A DNA stretch of 8,297 nt, from NCBI GenBank assembly GCA_029010655.1, contig JAQXKW010000148.1, forward strand, positions 1 through 8,297, in the 5' to 3' direction. Positions 1 through 6,329 of this stretch are shown here, piece after piece. The position numbers were made by a program, and so were the translations under genes. Source of the DNA: Clostridia bacterium. GTDB lineage: Bacteria; Bacillota; Clostridia; Oscillospirales; CAG-272. Every line of letters begins with the position of its first letter. The first letter of the stretch is position 1. A model generated the notes under the pieces. It was not told where the DNA came from. It did no database searches and worked only from the letters and a program-made list of their open reading frames with translations.

Positions 1-40
1 TTACGGACGCTTCTTTAATTTTTTGCAATACTGCCATCAT
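1..40 (-). CDS. dtd: D-aminoacyl-tRNA deacylase, N-terminal fragment (cut by window edge)
   Basis: Only the first 13 codons are in the window. They read MMAVLQKIKEASV, which resembles the usual DTD opening (M-R-A-V-x-Q-R-V-x-x-A-S-V). DTD removes D-amino acids such as D-Tyr from mischarged tRNA in the cytoplasm. Two adjacent in-frame ATG codons (40 and 37) could start it. A GGAG at 46-49 lies 5 nt from the first and 8 nt from the second, and family alignment favours the second (MAVLQ). The gene follows rel by 69 nt on the same strand, and rel-dtd is a well-known Firmicute gene order, which supports the call. No minus-strand terminator separates the two, so read-through from rel is likely. The call rests on a very short match plus synteny. 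Confidence 0.72.
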   Translation of the reverse strand, partial: MMAVLQKIKEASV

Positions 41-52
41 ACTGTCTCCGCT

Positions 53-76
53 CTGCCGCCCTGCGGCAGTTTTTTT
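53..76 (+). terminator. Rho-independent terminator-like hairpin, antisense to the genes
   Basis: CTGCCGC (53-59), loop CCT, GCGGCAG (63-69) form a perfect 7-bp GC-rich stem followed by seven T residues (70-76). This is a textbook intrinsic terminator for + strand transcription, yet no + strand gene is visible. On the minus strand the run of A residues precedes the stem and no T-tract follows, so it should not stop rel transcripts. It lies just upstream of the dtd ribosome binding site, so in the sense mRNA it could fold as a small 5' hairpin near that site. Confidence 0.6.
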
Positions 77-109
77 AATAGTTTTCCCCTTCGGGATAGG
101 TAAAGCCCT

Positions 110-2341
110 TTAACCTCTGACTATGTTTTTAAAATGGGGCACGCTTCGGAGCTTTGAAATGACAGACTCCAGGTGCGATGTGTCCTTGCAGGCAAATTTC
201 AGGCTTATAATATTATCCCCGTTGGGTCGCTTTGTGGTATTTATCTGAAGAATTGATACTCTCATTTCGGCAAGGGCGGTTGACACGCCTGCGATAATTC
301 CTATATTATCGTCCACAAACACGTGCACCATTGCCTCAAACAGGTTATTGTTTCCGCTCTGCTTAATATCCGCCATATCCCACTCGGCTCTTATCCAGCG
401 ATGGAAAAACTCGTCGGTTTTCATGCCGTTTACCACATTGGGGCAGTCTCTCTTATGAATGGAAACCCCGTAGCCCTTTGTAATAAAGCCGATAATTGAG
501 TCTCCCGGCAGGGGGTTACAGCACTTGGCAAACTTAACGGCACAGCCGTGCTGTCCGTCCACAATAACACCGCCGGACTTGCCCTTTACGGGGGAGGACA
601 CGGTCTTTACGTCCTCCGCCTCGATTACCTTCGGAGGCTCCTCCTCGGGCTTTACAACTCTTTCAACCTCGTCCTTCAGCTTGGGGACGATTTTTGAGAC
701 CATCATACCGCCGTAGCCGATTATATTGCACAAATCGTCGGCGGTGTTCATGCCCACACGGTGCGCCACGTTGGTGATTATCTCCGTCCTTTGGGCTTCG
801 GTGGTTTTCTTTGCTATTTTTGCAATCTCACGGTCTATGTCAGAGCGTCCGATTACGATATTCTCCGCTCTTTTCTCCCTTTTGAACCACTGGCGGATTT
901 TGCTTCTCGCCTCGCCCGTGCGGACTATTTTCATCCAGTCACGGCTGGGCCCTTTTGACGACGCCGACGTAATAATCTCCACGATTTCGCCGTTCTGGGG
1001 GCATTTGTCTATGGGCGAAATCATGCCGTTTATTTTTGCGCCCACCATTTTATTGCCCACGGCGGAGTGAATGGCGTACGCAAAGTCGATAAGGGTTGAG
1101 CCCTGCGGCAGGGCGATTACGTCGCCCTTGGGGGTGAACACAAAGGTCTCGTCATGGAAAATATCTATTTTCAGGGAGTGCATGAAATCGTCCGGATCGA
1201 TATTTTCGCTTTCCGAATCAACCAGCTTTGACACCCATTCCAGCTTTCTGTCGATGTCCTCCTTGCTCTGTGCGCCGGACTTATATTTCCAGTGCGCCGC
1301 AATACCGTACTCGGCAACATGGTGCATCTCACGGGTTCTTATCTGCACCTCAAAGGGAATTCCCTGTCTGCCGATAACGGTGGTATGGAGGGACTGGTAC
1401 ATATTGGGCTTAGGGGTTGAAATATAGTCCTTGAAGCGTCCGGGGACGCTTTTATACATTTCATGGACGATACCCAGCGCCGTATAGCACTCCAGCTCCG
1501 TTTCCACAATAATACGGAGGGCGTAGAAATCGTATATTTCGTCAAATTCCTTTGACTGGTTATACATTTTACGGTATATACTGTAAACGGTTTTAACACG
1601 CCCCTCAAGAGTGTACTTAATATTATTTTTATCAAGCTCCTCCGCAACTCTGTGCCTTACGTTATCGATAAAATCCCTGTTCTGACCGTATTTTTCCTCA
1701 ATATGCTTTGTGACCTCCGCATAGCCTATGGGGTCAAGGTATCTGAGAGCTAAGTTTTCAAGCTCCTGCTTCATTCTCTGCATACCGAGACGGTGAGCCA
1801 GCGGCGCATAAACGTGCATGGTTTCAAGAGCCGTTGTTCTTCGCTTTGCCTCAGGCTTTGCGTCAAGAGTCCGCATATTGTGAAGTCTGTCGCAGAGCTT
1901 TATAAATATTACTCTTATATCCTTTGACATGGCAAGAAGCATTTTTCGGATATTCTCCATTTGAGCTTCTTCCTTGTCAACGATATTAATATCCACCATT
2001 TTCGTCAGCCCCTCCACAAGGGTGGCAACATCGGGACCGAACTTTTTCTCAATGGTTTCTATATTTGTTTTGTCGGAGCAGTCCTCCACCGTGTCGTGCA
2101 GAAAGGCGGCGCAGACGGAGTCTGTGTCAAGCCCCAGGGCGGCGACTATCTCCGCCACGCAGATGGGGTGGATAATATACGGCTCACCGCTTGCTCTGAA
2201 CTGACCCTCGTGCAGGTCTGCCGCATACAAATATGAGGTTTTTACTTTATCAATGTCGTATTTTTTCCCGCTTGCCTCAAGCATACTGAGCAAATTTTTT
2301 ATAGACTCAAGGCGGGGATCATTTTCGCTGTATTCCTGCAA
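110..2341 (-). CDS. rel: Bifunctional (p)ppGpp synthetase/hydrolase, RelA/SpoT family
   Basis: Long RSH enzyme (743 aa, usual length) that makes (p)ppGpp from ATP and GDP/GTP during starvation and hydrolyses it otherwise; in the cytoplasm it senses stalled ribosomes. Domains in order: HD hydrolase about 40-160, with H58, H82-D83, E86-D87 and D151-x-x-x-N155 intact; synthetase about 245-355, with GRVKT 247-251, D271, the RFKD motif 302-305 of bifunctional enzymes (EXDD in RelA), and EVQIRT 331-336; TGS about 393-456; helical region; zinc-finger/CC motif with C607-C608 and C633; C-terminal ACT about 668-740. Both active sites look complete, so it should be bifunctional. The start codon is TTG at 2341, chosen because GGGAAGGA lies 7 nt upstream; the next in-frame ATG is codon 20 and lacks such support. 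It begins 17 nt after the recJ stop, so coupling is likely. Next downstream is dtd. The apt gene often found between recJ and rel is missing. Confidence 0.97.
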   Translation of the reverse strand: MQEYSENDPRLESIKNLLSMLEASGKKYDIDKVKTSYLYAADLHEGQFRASGEPYIIHPICVAEIVAALGLDTDSVCAAFLHDTVEDCSDKTNIETIEKKFGPDVATLVEGLTKMVDINIVDKEEAQMENIRKMLLAMSKDIRVIFIKLCDRLHNMRTLDAKPEAKRRTTALETMHVYAPLAHRLGMQRMKQELENLALRYLDPIGYAEVTKHIEEKYGQNRDFIDNVRHRVAEELDKNNIKYTLEGRVKTVYSIYRKMYNQSKEFDEIYDFYALRIIVETELECYTALGIVHEMYKSVPGRFKDYISTPKPNMYQSLHTTVIGRQGIPFEVQIRTREMHHVAEYGIAAHWKYKSGAQSKEDIDRKLEWVSKLVDSESENIDPDDFMHSLKIDIFHDETFVFTPKGDVIALPQGSTLIDFAYAIHSAVGNKMVGAKINGMISPIDKCPQNGEIVEIITSASSKGPSRDWMKIVRTGEARSKIRQWFKREKRAENIVIGRSDIDREIAKIAKKTTEAQRTEIITNVAHRVGMNTADDLCNIIGYGGMMVSKIVPKLKDEVERVVKPEEEPPKVIEAEDVKTVSSPVKGKSGGVIVDGQHGCAVKFAKCCNPLPGDSIIGFITKGYGVSIHKRDCPNVVNGMKTDEFFHRWIRAEWDMADIKQSGNNNLFEAMVHVFVDDNIGIIAGVSTALAEMRVSILQINTTKRPNGDNIISLKFACKDTSHLESVISKLRSVPHFKNIVRG

Positions 2342-2348
2342 AACGGTT

Positions 2349-2356
2349 TCCTTCCC
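2349..2356 (-). promoter_or_regulatory. Ribosome binding site that supports the TTG start of rel
   Basis: On the minus strand GGGAAGGA ends 7 nt before the TTG at 2341-2339, an ideal distance. It lies in the 17-nt gap between the recJ stop codon (2359-2361) and rel, so ribosomes ending on recJ can reinitiate here. No ATG or GTG lies at a comparable distance. Confidence 0.75.
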
Positions 2357-2358
2357 TA

Positions 2359-4596
2359 TTAATAATTCCTGTTAAACAGTGCTTTCAGCCTTCTCAGGAT
2401 ATTTGATTTATCCAGATCGGCTTTATTTTTTACGTACACGTACTTAAACCTGTACGTTTCCGTCTCCGGCTCCGTCTCGTCGATGCTGAGAATATTAAGC
2501 TCCTGGAATGAACGGATTATGTATTTGAGCTTTACATATCTCATGGGACAGCCCGCATTTTCAAGGAGCTTTGAAAGAGTTCTTATGCTGAAGGTACTGC
2601 CCTCGCTGTCCTTTCCCGGCTCCTGGTCTCTGCGGTGCAGTTCCTTTTCAATCAGCTTATAAACCGCTACAAAATCCCTTCTTGCGGGGACGATTGTTGC
2701 CGCCTCCTCCGAGGTTACGGACTGGGGATTGAATTTTCCCTCGTTTATGTCCGCATACAGGCGGCGTTCCGCCTCCTCGTATTCTCTCGCCTTTTCCGAC
2801 AGTCTTAAATCCTTGACTACAAACTGGACGCATTTCGCCTCCGGGTGATACTCGTTTATATCAAGATTGAACATAACGTCAACGCTGTCTTTTTCAAATA
2901 TATCAAGCTCCGCCGGAGTTCTTCTGAAATACATGGCAGTAACCACAAGGCTTCCCCGTGAAAGGATAAGCTTCGTATGCTTCCCTCCGCCCACGGAGGT
3001 GACAGACGAAACGGTCATATCGAACATGACGAAAACGGGAACGGGGTTTGACACGCCGTAGGGCTCCAGCTTATAAAGCTCTGCCGCCTGGGTCATTGTT
3101 ACGTCCTCTGGCACAAGCTCGCATTCCGCTTCAACCGCCGCCACGGGCTGTGCTGAATCAAAGCACCCTCTGGCATAATCGTTTATTCTCTGCTTAAACT
3201 CCCGAAGCCTTCCTCTCTCAATGGAAAGTCCCGCCGCAAGCTCGTGACCGCCGTATTTTATAAGAAGGTCGCCGCAATGGGTCAGCGCGTCCACAAGGTT
3301 CATGCCCTTTATGCTTCTGCCGCTTCCCTTTCCTATGTCGGTGTCGCTTTCCTCGGTTTCTCCGCTTCCGTCGCCCACGTCATCAAAGGAAATGAGAATA
3401 CAGGGGCGGGAATACTTCTCCGTTATTCTTGACGCCACGATACCTATTATGCCGTGATGCCATGATTCATCGGACAGAACGATAACGGGGTCATTCTCGA
3501 AATCATGCTCGGCGTCTATCTTTTCAAACGCCTGCTCGATTATCTTGTTTTCTTCTATCTGCCGCTGTTTGTTTATTTCGCAAAGCTCATGCGCCAGCTC
3601 CGACGCTCTTGCCTCGTCCTCGGACAAAAACAAATCAACGGCGATTGACGCACTGCGTATTCTTCCCGCCGCATTTATACGGGGGGCGACAGTATATCCG
3701 ATAAAGCCGGAGGTTATCTTTCTTTTCTGCGGGGTTTTCGTCTCCCCCGTTGCCGCAGAAAGCAGGGCTTTAAGCGAAACTCTGGGGGAATTTTCGATTA
3801 TTCTCAATCCCCTCTCCACAATAAGCCTGTTTTCGTCTCTCAGGGGCATTACGTCGGCAACCGTGCCGATTGCCACAAGGTCTATATACTTATCCGAAAC
3901 CCTTTTAATACATTCGTACATGCCGTCCCCGGGAAAACGGAGCATTTCAAGGGCGGATATGAGCTTATAGACAACGCCCACGCCTGCCAGCTCCTTAAAG
4001 GGATAGGGGCAGTCCGGCTGTTTGGGATTGACTACCGCAAAGGCATGGGGCAGCTCGTTATGGCACTCATGGTGGTCCGTAACGATAAGCTCCATTCCAA
4101 GCTCTCCGATAATTCCCGCCTCCTCAAAGGAGGTAATGCCCGTGTCAACCGTTATTATAAGCCCGCAGCCCTCGGAGGCAAGCTTTTTAAGGGAGGTCTC
4201 CGACATTCCGTACCCTTCTCCCAGGCGGGAGGGAATATAATATCCCACATTTGCGCCCATGCTTTCAAGGTACATGTAGAGAATTGACACGGAGGTTACT
4301 CCGTCCACGTCATAGTCTCCGTAAATAACGATTTTTTTGCCCTTTTCGGCGGTTTCCAGTATGTGCCGTCCCGCTTTTTCCATGTCCTTCATCAGGAACG
4401 GGTCGTGAAGCTGTTCCGTTTTTTTCATCAGAAAATCCGACGCCGTTTCAACACTTTCACAGCCTCTGTTGTAGAGAAGCTGAGCCGTGGGTCGGCAAAG
4501 CCCCAGCTTCTCCGAAATCTCTCTGACTGCCGCACTCTTCTCTGTATCAAGGTGAGAAGCCTTCACCAGCCATTTTCCGTTTTTTCTTGGTGACAT
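2359..4596 (-). CDS. recJ: Single-stranded-DNA-specific exonuclease RecJ
   Basis: A 5'-3' exonuclease on single-stranded DNA, metal dependent, acting in recombination repair, mismatch repair and processing of stalled forks. The 745-aa product shows the DHH phosphoesterase core: YGDYDVDG 92-99, D151 in TVDTG, D174-H175-H176, D239 in DLVAIGTVADVMPL, and RINAAGR 306-312. The DHHA1 domain follows (about 370-460) with HHGIIG 380-385, GSGRSIKG and G449-G450-H451. An OB-fold region (about 486-600) and a C-terminal extension of about 140 residues complete it; such tails are common in Clostridial RecJ. All catalytic motifs are intact. An acidic, Gly-rich stretch at 405-424 looks like an insertion between DHHA1 strands. 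The start is ATG at 4596; an in-frame stop lies a few codons upstream, and AGGA (4608-4611) is 11 nt away, rather long. It is followed closely by rel, as in other Firmicutes (recJ-apt-rel-dtd). Confidence 0.96.
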   Translation of the reverse strand: MSPRKNGKWLVKASHLDTEKSAAVREISEKLGLCRPTAQLLYNRGCESVETASDFLMKKTEQLHDPFLMKDMEKAGRHILETAEKGKKIVIYGDYDVDGVTSVSILYMYLESMGANVGYYIPSRLGEGYGMSETSLKKLASEGCGLIITVDTGITSFEEAGIIGELGMELIVTDHHECHNELPHAFAVVNPKQPDCPYPFKELAGVGVVYKLISALEMLRFPGDGMYECIKRVSDKYIDLVAIGTVADVMPLRDENRLIVERGLRIIENSPRVSLKALLSAATGETKTPQKRKITSGFIGYTVAPRINAAGRIRSASIAVDLFLSEDEARASELAHELCEINKQRQIEENKIIEQAFEKIDAEHDFENDPVIVLSDESWHHGIIGIVASRITEKYSRPCILISFDDVGDGSGETEESDTDIGKGSGRSIKGMNLVDALTHCGDLLIKYGGHELAAGLSIERGRLREFKQRINDYARGCFDSAQPVAAVEAECELVPEDVTMTQAAELYKLEPYGVSNPVPVFVMFDMTVSSVTSVGGGKHTKLILSRGSLVVTAMYFRRTPAELDIFEKDSVDVMFNLDINEYHPEAKCVQFVVKDLRLSEKAREYEEAERRLYADINEGKFNPQSVTSEEAATIVPARRDFVAVYKLIEKELHRRDQEPGKDSEGSTFSIRTLSKLLENAGCPMRYVKLKYIIRSFQELNILSIDETEPETETYRFKYVYVKNKADLDKSNILRRLKALFNRNY

Positions 4597-4634
4597 CTTT
4601 ATATAAATCCTTTATAATAATAATCCTCTTTATA
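4597..4634 (-). repeat. AT-rich leader of recJ with three TATAAAG repeats
   Basis: Read on the minus strand, TATAAAG occurs three times before the recJ ATG (4628-4634, 4610-4616, 4597-4603). The first two are followed by (A)GGATT, giving two Shine-Dalgarno-like cores (GAGGA and AAGGA). The nearer AGGA (4608-4611) is the likely recJ ribosome binding site, 11 nt from the ATG. TATAAA resembles a -10 box, but no matching -35 hexamer was found at 16-18 nt, so no promoter is called. Confidence 0.4.
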
Positions 4635-4648
4635 CGGCGTCCTCGGCG

Positions 4649-4681
4649 AACACCTTCCCCCGAAAAGGGGAAGGTGTTTTT
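4649..4681 (+). terminator. Strong hairpin with T-tract on + strand, antisense to the genes
   Basis: AACACCTTCCCC (4649-4660), loop CGAAAA, GGGGAAGGTGTT (4667-4678) make a perfect 12-bp stem; the T run spans 4677-4681, partly inside the stem. This fits an intrinsic terminator for + strand transcription. On the minus strand only two T residues follow the stem, so it is a poor terminator for the flavoprotein operon. It may instead be a dispersed palindromic repeat: CCTTCCCC-type inverted repeats are, from memory, frequent between genes in gut Clostridia. It lies in the 149-nt gap between the flavoprotein gene and recJ. Confidence 0.55.
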
Positions 4682-4745
4682 CAGTTATCCGAAAAACGCT
4701 CCGGTACGGTCTGTGCCGCTTTGCTTCGATTTCAGGGGAAGTGTT

Positions 4746-6329
4746 TTAACAATCGTCCGAAAATCTTTCCAGTATGGCCTCCGCCACTCTGATGCCGTCT
4801 ACCGCCGCGCTAGTTATGCCGCCGGCGTAGCCCGCACCCTCGCCGCAGGGGTATACAAGCTCATACCCCACAGCGCACAGTCTTTCGTCTCTCAGTATTC
4901 TGAGAGGTGCGCTTGTTCTGGTTTCAATGCCCGTCAATGGGGCGTCGGGGGTATCAAACCCCTTTATTTTTCTGCCGAAAGCGGCAAAGCCCGTTTTCAG
5001 CATGGAGGTTACAAACGGAGGAAGTATTTTTCCCAAATCCGCCGCTCTGACCTTTGAATTCATGTAAGTGGGGGCTATTCTTTCGTTAAATCCGCCCTCT
5101 TTTCCCAAATAAAAGTTTCCTACCGACTGACAGGGGGCAAAATAGTTTCCGCCGCCGGCTCTGAACGCCGCCCGTTCAAGGGTGCGCTGAAATTCCACCG
5201 CCGCTTTCGGGTCGTTACCGAAGTCCGACGGCAGTACGGACACCGCTACTGCGGCGTTTGCGTTTTTTCCGTCTCTTGCATGACAGCTCATGCCGTTTGT
5301 AACTACGCCGCCCTCCTCGGACGCCGCCGCTACAACCTCTCCGCCGGGGCACATACAAAATGTATATACGCCTCTGTCTCCCTCTCTGTGAGACAGGGCG
5401 TACTCTGCATGTCCCAGCTTTTCCCAAATAGCCTCGTCTCCGTACATGGCACGGTCAAGCTCTCTTTGCAAATGCTCTATGCGGACCCCCACGGAAAAGG
5501 GCTTCGCCTCTATTGCAAAGCCGTCCGCAAGGAGTCTCTCATACAAATCTCTGGCGGAGTGTCCCGGAGCAAGCACGGCACAGCCGCAGCTCTCCCACTC
5601 TCCGTTTATCATCACTTGCCGGTCTTTTATTTTTTCGACCTTGGTCTTATATCTTATCTCGCCGCCCAGTCTTTCTATTTCCCGTGCGGCGTTTTCCACC
5701 ACGCATCTGAGCACGTCCGTTCCCACATGGGGCTTTGCACGCCACATTATATCGTCGGGCGCACCAAGTCTATTAAGGGCTTCAAGCACATATGCCGTCC
5801 GCCTGTCGCCTATTCTTGTTACAAGCTTTCCGTCGGAAAAGGTTCCGGCGCCTCCGGCGCCGAACTGGATATTGGTATCTATATCAAGCCTTCCCGTTTT
5901 GTAAAAGCTCTCCACAGCCGCCGTTCTCTCGGCAATGCTTCCGCCTCTCTCTATAACCACGGGTCTCATGCCGTTTCGGGCAAGCACCAAAGCGCAGAAC
6001 ATTCCCGCAGGACCGAACCCCACAATATAGGGGCGTCCGTCCATTTTTTCGTGTCCCCGTTTTACGGCGCTTTCTTCCTCTGCGAAATACCTGACGCCGG
6101 AAACCTTCGGCAGCTTTTCCGCCGCTTCGCCGCTTTCGGCGCAGACAGAGCAAACAAAAGCTATACTGTCCTTTTTTCTTGCGTCCACCGACTTTTTGCG
6201 AAGTCTCAGGGTGCTTTTTTCGTAAGGAATACGGTGCTTTTTAAGAATTCTTTCCGCCGCCGCAAGGGCGTCGCCGTCGTTTCCCGAAACGGGGATTTTC
6301 AGGTTATCAACCAGTACCGTTGTTTTCAT
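4746..6329 (-). CDS. FAD-dependent dehydrogenase, COG2509-like, substrate unknown
   Basis: A 527-aa flavoprotein. An N-terminal alpha/beta segment (1-90) carries the motif SVDARKKDSIAFV (47-59), which from memory is typical of this family. The FAD-binding Rossmann fold follows: VGFGPAGM (103-110) with acidic E127 ending the second strand for the ribose. The segment QFGAGGAGTFSDGKL (155-169) and a C-terminal GEGAGYAGGITSAAVDG (496-512) also look typical of COG2509 flavoproteins, the latter probably closing the FAD site. No signal peptide or membrane segment is seen, so it is likely cytoplasmic. The reaction is not known. Its ATG overlaps the cdaR stop by one base (TGATG) and only a weak AGGTG lies 11 nt upstream, so translation is probably coupled to cdaR. 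It occupies the place where glmM often follows cdaR. From memory, related flavoprotein genes occur near cdaA-cdaR-glmM in some Clostridia. Family call is firm; function is open. Confidence 0.85.
   Translation of the reverse strand: MKTTVLVDNLKIPVSGNDGDALAAAERILKKHRIPYEKSTLRLRKKSVDARKKDSIAFVCSVCAESGEAAEKLPKVSGVRYFAEEESAVKRGHEKMDGRPYIVGFGPAGMFCALVLARNGMRPVVIERGGSIAERTAAVESFYKTGRLDIDTNIQFGAGGAGTFSDGKLVTRIGDRRTAYVLEALNRLGAPDDIMWRAKPHVGTDVLRCVVENAAREIERLGGEIRYKTKVEKIKDRQVMINGEWESCGCAVLAPGHSARDLYERLLADGFAIEAKPFSVGVRIEHLQRELDRAMYGDEAIWEKLGHAEYALSHREGDRGVYTFCMCPGGEVVAAASEEGGVVTNGMSCHARDGKNANAAVAVSVLPSDFGNDPKAAVEFQRTLERAAFRAGGGNYFAPCQSVGNFYLGKEGGFNERIAPTYMNSKVRAADLGKILPPFVTSMLKTGFAAFGRKIKGFDTPDAPLTGIETRTSAPLRILRDERLCAVGYELVYPCGEGAGYAGGITSAAVDGIRVAEAILERFSDDC

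Noticed and set aside
85..96. TCCC-CTTC-GGGA mini-hairpin after rel as a minus-strand terminator
   Set aside because: Only four base pairs and no T-tract on the minus strand; too weak for a terminator.
4597..4745. Riboswitch (for example a c-di-AMP type) or promoter before recJ
   Set aside because: No recognisable riboswitch core was seen, and no -35/-10 pair with proper spacing could be found on the minus strand.
4587..5057. 156-codon + strand frame spanning the recJ-flavoprotein gap
   Set aside because: It runs through the terminator-like hairpin and the end of the flavoprotein gene, shows no family resemblance and is low-complexity basic; a chance frame.
5845..5861. GGCGCC palindrome pair
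   Set aside because: It encodes the conserved Gly-Ala-Gly-Gly-Ala-Gly segment of the FAD protein, so codon content explains the symmetry.
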